NCBI GenBank assembly: GCA_903838675.1
Contig: CAILZI010000034.1
Location: forward strand, 1 to 55,584
Source: an uncultured Verrucomicrobiota bacterium
GTDB lineage: Bacteria > Verrucomicrobiota > Verrucomicrobiia > Verrucomicrobiales > Verrucomicrobiaceae
Direction of reading: 5' to 3'
Length of the DNA stretch: 55,584 nucleotides
In this document: positions 17,041 to 25,311 of the stretch, in pieces
Position numbering within the stretch: the first letter of the stretch is position 1
Layout of the letters: every line of letters begins with the position of its first letter
Made by a program: the position numbers and the translations under genes
Notes under the pieces: model-generated
Told to the model about the DNA's origin: nothing
Seen by the model: the letters and a program-made list of their open reading frames with translations, nothing else
The model's database searches: none

Positions 17041-18042
17041 ATGAGCCTCACACTCGACACCTTGCATGATGACGTGCCTGACCCACTAAGGCATGAAATC
17101 GCGGCGTTTCTTGAGACTGCCGAAGGTAACCCCTGCCCGGCAGAAAGCTGGCTGCGGCGCATGCAGCATTGGTGGACGACGAACCCTGCGCTCGATGCTC
17201 ATCCGCTGCGAGGCTGGTTGCAGCGTGATGACCACCAGCGAGTCATTGGATTCATGGCGGCCATTCCTTCCTGGAGCTCTTGGCAGGGCAGGCGCATTCC
17301 AATGATCTGTCCCGCAAGCTGGCGCGTGGCCCAGGAGCATCGTGGTACCAGCGTGCAAATGCTGCTAAAACTCCGCGAACTGAAACGGACCGTGGGAATG
17401 GTTGACAGTACGCCGGGCCCTATTGTGCGTCCGCTGCTGGAGAAAATCGGTTTCAGTTCCTTGGAGGCGGGAATCGGACACGTGTTTGTGACAGGGAGAC
17501 TGCTTGGTCCGCTGGCAGCCATGCTTGGGGGGATTAGAGGTGGATACCCGCCACTGCAACCCCAGCGCAGATTGGTATTCGATGTTGCTGAAGTAGCTGC
17601 CATTGAGCGGCCGTTTATGCGCTCTGCCCGCGTGGAGAAATGGATTGACCTTGATTACCTGCGCTGGACGCAGGACGCGCCATGCCTGCGTCCGCGCTTC
17701 ATCGGTGTGGTGGATCAGCAAGGCACCCTCTCCTCGTACTTGATGCTGCAGGAGCATGAGCTCAAGGGGCACCCGGCTTGGCTGGCGGTGGACTGGTTTA
17801 CCACAAGTGAGGACATGAATGAAGTCCTAGCGGCTCTGGGCCAGATCTGCTTCCAGCCATCCCTGCTAACTGATGAGCGGCGATTCATTGAGATCATGGC
17901 CTTGGGGCCAACATCTGCGTGGCATAAAGCACCCGCATTGGTCCGGGTCAAGCGTCCTTCCAAACTTTACTTCTCTCTACCCCCTTCACTAGAGAACGCC
18001 GAACGCAGGAGCGTACTGCTGGACGGCGACTACGGCATGTGA
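17041..18042 (+). CDS. GNAT-like acyltransferase, putative
   Basis: A 333-aa protein with GNAT-type features in the first half: RVIGFMAAIPSW, PASWRVAQEHRGTSVQMLL (the acyl-CoA/ACP-binding A motif has the R/H-GxS/T pattern), and PLLEKIGFSSLEAG as the usual C-terminal strand. The second half has a WIDLDYLRWTQDAPCLRPRF segment and resembles the second GNAT-like fold of double-domain enzymes. The overall plan is similar to the protein at 33731-34849, and each lies beside a carrier-protein gene. It ends 4 bp before the convergent monooxygenase stop. I infer transfer of a carrier-bound group to a sugar; the substrate is unknown. Confidence 0.65.
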   Translation: MSLTLDTLHDDVPDPLRHEIAAFLETAEGNPCPAESWLRRMQHWWTTNPALDAHPLRGWLQRDDHQRVIGFMAAIPSWSSWQGRRIPMICPASWRVAQEHRGTSVQMLLKLRELKRTVGMVDSTPGPIVRPLLEKIGFSSLEAGIGHVFVTGRLLGPLAAMLGGIRGGYPPLQPQRRLVFDVAEVAAIERPFMRSARVEKWIDLDYLRWTQDAPCLRPRFIGVVDQQGTLSSYLMLQEHELKGHPAWLAVDWFTTSEDMNEVLAALGQICFQPSLLTDERRFIEIMALGPTSAWHKAPALVRVKRPSKLYFSLPPSLENAERRSVLLDGDYGM

Positions 18043-18046
18043 AAGG

Positions 18047-19084
18047 CTAGGCCGCGTCAAGCATTTCCTGCGCCAGCGCAAATGCTGCAGCCGTGTGCGT
18101 ATAGCCCTCCTCCCAGCCTGGAAAATCAATGATGAACCGCCTCACCCCACGCTTCACGAAGCCCGCCAGCAATGACGCATTCTGCTCACACGAACCGACA
18201 AAGTAAGGCCTGTCAGCCTTGAAGTTTGCGAAAGGCTCCATCCAATAACCCCTCTTTGCCCCGGTCAGCTTCGCAGACTCGTATAACTTCTTTTTCCACT
18301 CGCCGTCCGTGTTCGTCATTGATATCGCTTGCATGCGCTGCATTCGCTGATCTGGCGGAAACATGGCGGCAATAGCGGCCCATGCCTCATCTTCTGTCGG
18401 TCGGCTCATGATTCCATAGTGCATCCCCCGTACGCCATCAGGCATGTCGTCGAGCAGGTTCGGACCCATCATCACCATATGGCAGGCACCGATGTCATGT
18501 GCCACCTGCTTCGCGATCTCCGACTGACCTGCAATGAAAAACTCCGGGTGCAGATGGTCGGGCACATCCACCTCAAGCTTCGCGTTGTCAAGGTGGTAGA
18601 ACTGCCCGTGATACGTCACCGGCTCACCGTGAGCCGCCAACAGTTGTCGGACCACAAGCGCGTATTCGCGCAGCCGCTGGTAGCGTGCATCATGCGGGAG
18701 GCTGGCATTCAACGCCTCCAGATAACTCACTGCCGTACCTGTGATCATGTTAAGAAAGGTCCGACGGCCATGCATGATGGCAAAGCCGGCGCAAAACTTC
18801 GCCACTTGAAACGGATGCATGAACACCGGGTTCACCGCCACCAGCGGACTGAGACGCTCCGTGCTGGAGAATGTATAGGCACCAGCAAGCCAGGGAGAAA
18901 TGGGCACATCATTGCCCTCAAAGAATAACACACCACTTCCCCCGAAGCGGTCTGTGTGACTTACCACCATCTTGATGTCTTCCCATGCGCCTGAAACCTG
19001 CTCACCCGGGCTTTGCCACATGTTCTTGACACGATGATTCATCGTGAAGACCTCCACAGGCTCGTTCTGATAAGTAAGTTTCAC
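18047..19084 (-). CDS. Luciferase-like (LLM class) flavin-dependent monooxygenase
   Basis: A 345-aa TIM-barrel enzyme of the bacterial luciferase/alkanesulfonate monooxygenase (SsuD) superfamily, using reduced FMN and O2. Family features are SHTDRFGGSGVLFFEG, the strand PLVAVNPVFMHPFQVAKF, ITGTAVSYLEAL, YALVVRQLL, YHGQFYHLDNAKL and PEFFIAGQSE, with a C-terminal PYFVGSCEQNASLLAGFVKRG that matches the usual G-x-x-E-x-x-A-x-x-L pattern. It starts 5 bp after the carrier-protein stop, as the last gene of the ligase-decarboxylase-carrier operon. LLM enzymes in NRPS/PKS pathways oxidise carrier-bound substrates, so that role is a reasonable inference here. No flavin reductase was seen in the window. 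Confidence 0.88.
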   Translation of the reverse strand: MKLTYQNEPVEVFTMNHRVKNMWQSPGEQVSGAWEDIKMVVSHTDRFGGSGVLFFEGNDVPISPWLAGAYTFSSTERLSPLVAVNPVFMHPFQVAKFCAGFAIMHGRRTFLNMITGTAVSYLEALNASLPHDARYQRLREYALVVRQLLAAHGEPVTYHGQFYHLDNAKLEVDVPDHLHPEFFIAGQSEIAKQVAHDIGACHMVMMGPNLLDDMPDGVRGMHYGIMSRPTEDEAWAAIAAMFPPDQRMQRMQAISMTNTDGEWKKKLYESAKLTGAKRGYWMEPFANFKADRPYFVGSCEQNASLLAGFVKRGVRRFIIDFPGWEEGYTHTAAAFALAQEMLDAA

Positions 19085-19089
19085 AAATT

Positions 19090-19350
19090 TCAGGCGACAG
19101 CGAGTTTCTTTAGCGTGTCCAGCAGGTTTTGTGCTGTGGCAAAGGTATCCGCAGTGAGCAACTCATCAGGGATTGGGGTGCCGACACTGTCTTCGATATC
19201 CATGAGCAGATCAATCGCCGCCATCGAATCGAGACCAAGCTTGCCCAGTTTTTCAGAGTAATCCAGCGGCTGGTCAGCAGCCAGCAATCGCAGGCGCGGA
19301 CGAAGAACGGACTCAAATCGGGCTTCAATATCAATTGCAGTAAGTGGCAT
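19090..19350 (-). CDS. Acyl carrier protein
   Basis: An 86-aa stand-alone carrier protein. The phosphopantetheine attachment motif LGLDSMAAIDLL places the modified serine at residue 42, and the four-helix pattern (KLGKLGLDS, IDLLMDIEDS, ELLTADTFATAQNLL) is intact. It would tether the acid activated by the AMP-forming ligase encoded two genes upstream. The start ATG at 19350 is preceded almost directly by a run of twelve C (on the coding strand), so there is no ordinary ribosome binding site. The following monooxygenase gene starts after 5 bp. No phosphopantetheinyl transferase gene was recognised in the window. Confidence 0.93.
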   Translation of the reverse strand: MPLTAIDIEARFESVLRPRLRLLAADQPLDYSEKLGKLGLDSMAAIDLLMDIEDSVGTPIPDELLTADTFATAQNLLDTLKKLAVA

Positions 19351-19351
19351 C

Positions 19352-19363
19352 GGGGGGGGGGGG
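19352..19363. repeat. G12/C12 homopolymer in the leader of the carrier-protein gene
   Basis: Twelve consecutive G on the plus strand (C12 on the coding strand) separate the decarboxylase stop (19384) from the carrier-protein ATG (19350). The run lies one base before the start codon, where the ribosome contacts mRNA. Poly-C/G tracts of this length are classic slipped-strand contingency loci in other bacteria. Here a length change would not shift a frame, but it could alter initiation or coupling with the upstream gene. A sequencing or assembly artefact is possible. Confidence 0.9.
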
Positions 19364-19383
19364 ACTGGTTGGCTGCAGCACTT

Positions 19384-20595
19384 TTAATCAGTGCCATGCC
19401 CGGTGTGCAAGCGCAAGACACTGACAATTTCCGAGCCGCGATACGCAATTTCCACAGGCGCAGAGTGGCTCAGAAAACCTATCAGGCTCGCAGTCAAACC
19501 GTAAGCGCCCACGTTTGGGATGGCTATCAGGTCATCTGGCCGCGTCTCATGGAGCAAGATGCCGCGTGCGAGGCTGTCGAGTGGGCTGCAAAGCGGCCCC
19601 ACCACATCGCACGTCATCGCATCCCCCGTCACACCGCGCGTGAGATTGTAAAACGTCATTCCTCCACGCGGCAGCCTTCCCAGCCCGCTCATGCCGCCGA
19701 GATGATGAATACCTGTGTCGAGCACAATGTAGCACTTGGTCCGGGATTGCTTCACATCCATCACACGAGCCACAAGTGTGCCAGAAGAAGCCACGAGGTG
19801 ACGACCCGACTCAAACCACAGCTCTGCCTGACCATTGAAAGGGCACGCCTGCCACAGTTCCTCAAGATCCGCCCTCATCCCAGCGAGGTCCGGCGTTGTA
19901 CCATCGTTGCCATACGGCCAAGGGAAGCCGCCGCCAGCATTTACAACATCACACTGAAAGCCCAGCTTCGTGGACACACGCTCCGCAGCCCCCAACGCAC
20001 GGCGAGTATTTTCCACTAGCGCCTCGCGGGACGCAATCTGTGACCCAAAATAAACATGTACACCGCGCAGCGCGATTCCGCCCAAATCTGGACGCGCAGT
20101 AGTCAGCAACATCTCCTCATCAAAGCCAAACTGGCTCTCCACACCGGTCATCGCCAGCCCTGCGGAGGGTGCCTCGGCTGGATTCACACGCAGTAGCACC
20201 TGCGCCTCGATCCGTGCATTCAATGCCTCAAAGGACACACGACTCGCATCCACCCACGACTCGCATGAAAACCAGCGGACACCCGCCTTTAAGGCTGCCG
20301 CGATTTCTGCTTCCGTTTTTGCCGGCCCCCCGTAAAGCAGCTCATCACCTGTGAAACCTGCTTCTTGTGCCGCGCGCAGTTCACCTTCCGATGTGATCTC
20401 CGCCCTACCACCATTTACGCGCACCTCTCGTGCAAGTGCGGGCAGTGGATTGGCCTTGAAAGACTGAAAAAGCCGCGCCTGCACAGGGAGCTCCGCACGC
20501 AGCGCATTCACACGTGTGGCCACTGCACTTAGATCGTACGCATAGAACGGCGTGCTGTGACGTTGGGCGAGTGAAATCAGCAAGTCCTTTTTCAT
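19384..20595 (-). CDS. PLP-dependent decarboxylase, alanine racemase-fold (DapDC/ODC-like)
   Basis: 403 aa from the ATG at 20595, which overlaps the ligase stop (ATGA, 20592-20595). Fold-type III features are all present: YAYDLSAVATRV at the start, the PLP-lysine in SFKANPLPAL (K47), the phosphate-binding NAGGGFPWPYG, ESGRHLVASSG in place of the EPGR motif, the substrate-binding Cys in VVGPLCSPLD, and the GAYGLTAS tyrosine. It should decarboxylate a basic or dicarboxylic amino acid, or a carrier-bound derivative. A ligase-decarboxylase-carrier trio is known next to exosortase (XrtA) EPS loci, with no settled reaction. The frame is open upstream to 20679, but the overlap start is favoured. Confidence 0.9.
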   Translation of the reverse strand: MKKDLLISLAQRHSTPFYAYDLSAVATRVNALRAELPVQARLFQSFKANPLPALAREVRVNGGRAEITSEGELRAAQEAGFTGDELLYGGPAKTEAEIAAALKAGVRWFSCESWVDASRVSFEALNARIEAQVLLRVNPAEAPSAGLAMTGVESQFGFDEEMLLTTARPDLGGIALRGVHVYFGSQIASREALVENTRRALGAAERVSTKLGFQCDVVNAGGGFPWPYGNDGTTPDLAGMRADLEELWQACPFNGQAELWFESGRHLVASSGTLVARVMDVKQSRTKCYIVLDTGIHHLGGMSGLGRLPRGGMTFYNLTRGVTGDAMTCDVVGPLCSPLDSLARGILLHETRPDDLIAIPNVGAYGLTASLIGFLSHSAPVEIAYRGSEIVSVLRLHTGHGTD

Positions 20596-22094
20596 GGCTG
20601 AGCAAGAAGCGCGCGCAAGGCCTTGCGGTCGAGCTTGAGGTTGGCCGACTTTGGCAGCGTGGTGACGAAATGAATACACTCTGGAACTTTCACTTCTTCC
20701 AGCCGTTCACGGAGCCACTGGATGACGGCATCAGAATCTATCGTCACGGACGTTTCCAAATATAGATGCAGCTGACTATCCGCATCGTTGCGGACCACTC
20801 CAGCAGCGACGATGCCAGGAATCGTACACGCCGCCTCTTCGATCTCCAGCGGACTCATGCGGTGACCGCGATGTTTGATAAGAAAGTCGCCACGTCCAAC
20901 GAAGTAAATGAAGCCCTCTTCATCCACACGCCCCATGTCGCCAGTGAACATCACGCGCGCACGACCTGGACCGATGCGGCGATACCGCTTCGCGGTCTCT
21001 TCCTCCGCAGCCCAGTAGCCCTGCGCCAGGTGGCGTCCTCGCACAACAAGTTCACCCACTTCACCCGGCTGAAGAGTCCGTCCTTCGGCATCAACCGTAA
21101 ACACCTCAGTGCCATCAAGTGCCCGGCCCACCGAATCTGGTCGCGCCCGCCACTCCTCCGGCAGCAGAATGGAGATGCGCTTGCACTCTGTTAGACCATA
21201 CATCGGAAAAACGCGCAATCCCGGAAACAGCGCATGCAGTTTCTCAATGTTTGCCACGGGCAGATGGTCGCCGGTGTTTGTCGCCACCCGCAGTGCTGGC
21301 AACTGCACAGCACGCCGGCTTTGCAGTTTGATGAGTGCGGCAAACAACGTCGGGACGCCGGGCAGCACGCTAATTACATGATTCGCGAGTGTGCTTTGGA
21401 GTTCGGGCCCCGCCATCTGCGGCTTGTTAAGCAAAACAGCCGCTCCCACCTGCATGGCGAGAAAGAGCTGGTACAAGCCAACATCAAACGACATTGGCAG
21501 AAACACCGCAATACGGTCATCAGCCACATAGCCCAGCCTCGCTTGGATGGCTGCGGAGACAAATACCACGTTGTCATGACTGAGGATGACGCCACGCGGC
21601 ACCCCGGTCGAGCCAGAAGTGAAGACCAGAAACGCTGGATCTTGATCAATACCGGGGAATCCTGGCACGCCGGTGGAATCTGAGTCGATCAAGGCTTCAA
21701 AATTCCTGTCGCTATGCACTAGTCTAGCAGAGTCAATTTCACTACTCAGGAAATCCGTCCCTGCGTCGAGCATCACGAGTTTCGGCGTGCATTGCGCCAT
21801 GACCCGCCGCAGGCCCTCTGCTTTTGTCTGTGGAGAAAGGATGACAAACATGCCGCCGATCCGCATTGTCGCAAAGGCGAGCAACACGCCCTCCAAGCAG
21901 TTTTCCGCCACGATGACCACTCGATCACCTCTCCCAAGGCCCAGCTTCAAGAGCGAGGAAGCGATGCGGGTTACCTTGTCTGCAAAGACGGCATAAGTCA
22001 AAGGTTTCGAGCCGAGCAGAAACATTCGCTCAGGCCAGAGTATGGCAGCTCGATCTAGTAATGCGGGCAGGTGAGGAGATGCTGTAGCAGCCAT
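20592..22094 (-). CDS. AMP-forming acyl/aminoacyl ligase (ANL superfamily)
   Basis: 500 aa from the ATG at 22094, which follows AAGAAAAAG and places HLPALLDRAAILWPER at the N-terminus as in related ligases. The frame is open to 22214, and an ATG at 22178 is also possible. ANL motifs are present: the P-loop TSGSTGVPRG (about residues 159-168), MYGLTECKRIS, VFTGDMGRVDEEGFIYFVGR (with the hinge region) and a C-terminal lid with SANLKLDRKALR (catalytic Lys). It activates a carboxylic acid as an acyl-adenylate and loads it on CoA or, more likely here, on the carrier protein encoded two genes downstream. It heads the four-gene operon and is divergent from the methyltransferase gene at 22192. Confidence 0.9.
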   Translation of the reverse strand: MAATASPHLPALLDRAAILWPERMFLLGSKPLTYAVFADKVTRIASSLLKLGLGRGDRVVIVAENCLEGVLLAFATMRIGGMFVILSPQTKAEGLRRVMAQCTPKLVMLDAGTDFLSSEIDSARLVHSDRNFEALIDSDSTGVPGFPGIDQDPAFLVFTSGSTGVPRGVILSHDNVVFVSAAIQARLGYVADDRIAVFLPMSFDVGLYQLFLAMQVGAAVLLNKPQMAGPELQSTLANHVISVLPGVPTLFAALIKLQSRRAVQLPALRVATNTGDHLPVANIEKLHALFPGLRVFPMYGLTECKRISILLPEEWRARPDSVGRALDGTEVFTVDAEGRTLQPGEVGELVVRGRHLAQGYWAAEEETAKRYRRIGPGRARVMFTGDMGRVDEEGFIYFVGRGDFLIKHRGHRMSPLEIEEAACTIPGIVAAGVVRNDADSQLHLYLETSVTIDSDAVIQWLRERLEEVKVPECIHFVTTLPKSANLKLDRKALRALLAQP

Positions 22095-22191
22095 CTTTTT
22101 CTTAAAGTTAGCAGCGATAAACTCGGGCGCAAGCGGTCTACGCAATTCATTCACATTGACGGGTTCATTCGCCTGCATTAATGCGACTCCA

Positions 22192-22968
22192 ATGTCATCC
22201 AACTCCCAACTCAATTACTGGGATTCACAGTCCACCGTGAGCCGCTACAAAGCGCGCCCGGAGCATCTGTATACCGCCGAGCGCCGCCTGCTGGGCTTGC
22301 TGCGCAACCGGTGGCCGCAGGTCGAAATGCTAGACCTAGGAGTTGGCGGCGGGCGCACCACTTCTTACTTCGCGGAATTGGCAGCCCGTTATGTAGGCGC
22401 CGATTTCTCTCCCAACATGATCGACACATGCAAACGCCGATACGCCGACCGCTTTACTAACGCAACTTTTAATGTGGCTGACGCCACCAATCTTAGCGAC
22501 TTCCGAGACGGTGAATTTGACCTCGTGATGTTCAGCTTTAACTCCATCGATTGCCTGACCAAAGCAGCCAGGTTTCAAGCGCTGCGTGAAATGCAACGAG
22601 TGTGCCGCCCGGGAGGCTTTGTTTTTTTCTCCTCACACAACCTCTATAACATACCGCTCATTAATCAATTTCACTTTCAAGCCCACCCGATGCGTCTGCG
22701 TGATGAACTGAACCGCTGGCTTGCCGTGAAGCGAAAGAATATGCCGCTGGCCGAGGCGATGTGCCAAGAGTCTTATGTTCGTTATTACGACGACACCATC
22801 GGGGAAAATTTCCTCATCTTCAGCCGCCCAGAGAAACAGCACGCCGACCTGATTTCCATGGGATTGAAAGACGTGCGTTTATTTTCCGTCCTCAACGGTG
22901 AGGAACTAACGCTTGATCAGGCAACTTCCCCGCATCAGTCGTGGGTTTATTATCTCTGCTCGCGCTAG
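22192..22968 (+). CDS. Class I SAM-dependent methyltransferase
   Basis: 258 aa from the ATG at 22192 (open from 22156). It has a Rossmann methyltransferase core: motif I MLDLGVGGGRTTSYFAEL, the acidic end of strand 2 in YVGADFSPNMI, FNVADATNL as motif II, LVMFSFNSIDCL and an LREMQRVCRPGGFVFFSSHN motif of the Methyltransf_11/25 type. It probably methylates a sugar or the carrier-linked decoration. Its start region lies about 97 bp from the ligase start on the other strand, and the promoters of both genes must lie between them. The acetyltransferase gene follows after 69 bp. Confidence 0.88.
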   Translation: MSSNSQLNYWDSQSTVSRYKARPEHLYTAERRLLGLLRNRWPQVEMLDLGVGGGRTTSYFAELAARYVGADFSPNMIDTCKRRYADRFTNATFNVADATNLSDFRDGEFDLVMFSFNSIDCLTKAARFQALREMQRVCRPGGFVFFSSHNLYNIPLINQFHFQAHPMRLRDELNRWLAVKRKNMPLAEAMCQESYVRYYDDTIGENFLIFSRPEKQHADLISMGLKDVRLFSVLNGEELTLDQATSPHQSWVYYLCSR

Positions 22969-23037
22969 GCCCGCGAATTGAGGGTGCGTTCGACAAGCGC
23001 CTCTCCAACAAAGTCACGGTCCGAGTTCCACCGAAAC

Positions 23038-23625
23038 ATGACCTTCCAAGAGCTGAAAAAATTCATTGCCGCCGATCAATACCGCTACGAGGCGGGCCGC
23101 GGCTTCAAGGATTTTCTCAAGCAATGGCTCAAGGAAAGTGGTTTCCGTTTCACGGTGATCATGCGCTTCTGTGCTTTTCTTCGCTCCCATCGCATCACTC
23201 GTTATGGCACCTACCATGTCTGCTTGTGGATACACCGGCGCATGCAGGTGAGATACGGCGTTTACATCGAATTCTCGACCCAGATCGGTGCCGGCCTGTA
23301 TATCGGCCATGCCAATTCCATTGTGATAAACACGCGCAGCAAGATTGGTGAAAACTGCAGCCTAAGCCATAGCGTAACTCTCGGCCAGACGCACGGACGC
23401 AGCAAGCATCCAGGCGTGCCAGTCATTGGTGACCGTGTATATCTGGGGTGTGGCGCTAAAATTCTTGGCGGCATTCACGTTGGCAATGATGTCGTCGTGG
23501 CTCCCAACGCGGTGGTGACAAAGGATGTTCCTCAAAGTGCGGTCATAGGCGGCATCCCCGCAAAGATCCTGTCTGTAGAAGGATCTCATGGTTATGTTTC
23601 GAACACTTGGTCGCCAGTCTTTTGA
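23038..23625 (+). CDS. Serine acetyltransferase-like left-handed beta-helix enzyme
   Basis: 195 aa from the ATG at 23038 (open from 22978). An N-terminal helical part (about residues 1-70) is followed by hexapeptide repeats: IEFSTQIGAGLYIGHANSIV, INTRSKIGENCSLSHSVTLG, then VIGDRVYLGCGAKILGGIHV and GNDVVVAPNAVVTKDVP ending in GIPAKIL. This is the CysE/WcaB-type LbH fold, with the catalytic His in GHANSIV. It uses an acyl-CoA to acetylate a hydroxyl, of serine in metabolism or a sugar in EPS loci. The context favours a sugar O-acetyltransferase similar to WcaB. Confidence 0.87.
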   Translation: MTFQELKKFIAADQYRYEAGRGFKDFLKQWLKESGFRFTVIMRFCAFLRSHRITRYGTYHVCLWIHRRMQVRYGVYIEFSTQIGAGLYIGHANSIVINTRSKIGENCSLSHSVTLGQTHGRSKHPGVPVIGDRVYLGCGAKILGGIHVGNDVVVAPNAVVTKDVPQSAVIGGIPAKILSVEGSHGYVSNTWSPVF

Positions 23626-24103
23626 AGCAATTTCGAGGAAAAAAGGCGTCCGCATTGCCCAGCCGTCGCCCAAACGGTTTACAAACGCAGATGAAGTGCG
23701 TGCAGTTTTGGTGCCGAAGGGTCCAACACCTGCCAAAGGACATGCCAAACAGGACTCACTAGCACACCTTGCAAAGCAGGATGCTGACCTACTGCAATCT
23801 CCTGCCTTTCGGTCAACCATAATATCAGCAGACAAGAATTGAGTGAGGTAGATACAGACCTGCATTTAACGAACCCATGAAAGCAGATAGGCCATCAACG
23901 CGAAGTGATTACACTTCACCCCAATATTAATCACGAGGATACCAGTGTTCTAATTCTCAAAAAGTTGCGTGAGGCCGTAATAGGTGGCATCCTGTTGCAA
24001 GATGCCACCTGAAGAAGGCTCTCAGGCCTTTGGTCCAGACGCTGTCAGCCCTTCATAGACGTCCCTTTAGTTGCATGAAGCTGGAGTCAGCTCACTTTTC
24101 CGC
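23626..24103. other. Intergenic region with a 10-bp stem-loop
   Basis: About 480 bp without a convincing gene. Two open frames (23588-23842 plus, 23362-23865 minus) have no recognisable motif and look like chance. AGGTGGCATC at 23982-23991 and GATGCCACCT at 24001-24010 form a perfect 10-bp stem with a 9-nt loop and no following T-run. It is either an atypical terminator of the acetyltransferase transcript or a dispersed palindromic element. Confidence 0.4.
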
Positions 24104-24865
24104 ATGATCAAGTCCCTCATTTTCAAAACCCTGCGCAGCACCGGTTTCACCTTGCTCACCAACAGCCGCTACGAACGGCTTCGAGTACTGGACTATTATA
24201 AGCCCGCCGACACATCCTTCGCAGACCATGTACGCCGCGTTCTAGAAAAACAACGCGTAGATTGCGTCTTTGACGTGGGAGCCAACGACGGTGCCTATGC
24301 TCTTTGGCTCCGGGACAAAGTGGGATTTGAAGGGCATATTGTCTCCTTCGAGCCAATTCCCCGCCATGCTGCCAATCTGCAGCGCCTTGCAAAAGCAGAT
24401 TCCAAGTGGCACGTCATGCCCGTCGCATTGGGACGCGAACTGGGCAATTTGGATTTCCATGTGATGGCCGATGATGTCTTCAGTTCCTTCCTCAAGCCGG
24501 ACAAGTCACAGCCCGAACGCTATGCGGAGTCCAATAAAGTGAGCGAGACCATTCAAGTGACCGTCCGCACCGTTGCGGACACATGGTGCGAACTCTCCAC
24601 ACTGCTAAAAGTCTCCCGTTTATATCTGAAAATGGACACTCAGGGCTTTGATCTCGAGGTCTTTGCAGGGGCCACTCCTGTTCTAGACTCCATCAAAGCA
24701 CTTCAATCGGAAATGGCTTTTCATAAGATTTATGCCAATTGCGCCGACTTTGAGCAGGCACTCGCCGTATTTCAAGCCGATGGATTTCGACTTTGCATGC
24801 TTCACCCAATCAGCATGGACGAAAACCTCGCTATGATTGAAGCGGATGGGTTGTTTGTGAGATAG
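24104..24865 (+). CDS. FkbM-family methyltransferase
   Basis: 253 aa from the ATG at 24104 (open from 24071). FkbM features are motif I VFDVGANDGAYALWLRD, strand 2 ending in VSFEPIPRHAANLQRL, HVMPVALGRELGNLDFHV, and the LYLKMDTQGFDLEVFAGA motif that is near-diagnostic for the family. It transfers a methyl group from SAM to a sugar or polyketide hydroxyl. A second FkbM-like gene lies at 27620-28444, so at least two O-methylations are likely. It stands alone between two gene-poor stretches. Confidence 0.9.
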   Translation: MIKSLIFKTLRSTGFTLLTNSRYERLRVLDYYKPADTSFADHVRRVLEKQRVDCVFDVGANDGAYALWLRDKVGFEGHIVSFEPIPRHAANLQRLAKADSKWHVMPVALGRELGNLDFHVMADDVFSSFLKPDKSQPERYAESNKVSETIQVTVRTVADTWCELSTLLKVSRLYLKMDTQGFDLEVFAGATPVLDSIKALQSEMAFHKIYANCADFEQALAVFQADGFRLCMLHPISMDENLAMIEADGLFVR

Positions 24866-25311
24866 CACGTAGGCTTGGGGATCTCATACAGTGGTTTACT
24901 CCATACCTTTACAAGGCTTAGCGTTGCTCGGGGACGACTTGGTCCATGAGTCTTGGCTGTCACCTACCCTTAATGGCCTCTGCCCTCCCATTCGTGATGT
25001 GATACTGCGGCCCGAGAAAATGGAATTCACCCACTGCAAGACCGCCCAAGAAAACGGAGAAAATGAATAATTCCTGCTATGTTGTGTTTTCTAACCGAGC
25101 AGACCCGGTTGGCTGGAGGATTCATGCCTATTCCTAGCCACAGACCCACTAACCAAGGCCTTGCAGAGAGGCAAACTAAAAGGGCACTTACATCCGGCAC
25201 CCTGTTATTTTCGAGGAAAAACCGCTCCTTTTTACAAATACTGGGCGTTGGCCTGAAGCTATCCCACTTTCTCAAACACCGAATCAGCAGGCATGCCACG
25301 GGCCACACTGT
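24866..25311. other. Gene-poor stretch, no feature recognised
   Basis: About 445 bp between the FkbM gene and the flippase stop. Open frames on both strands (for example 25027-25308 minus, 25079-25399 plus) lack any recognisable motif. I found no inverted terminal repeat, transposase remnant or obvious terminator. It may be the scar of a lost gene. Confidence 0.3.

Noticed and set aside
23362..23865. 167-aa minus-strand frame over the acetyltransferase 3' end
   Set aside because: Half of it is antisense to the beta-helix domain, and the rest has no recognisable feature.
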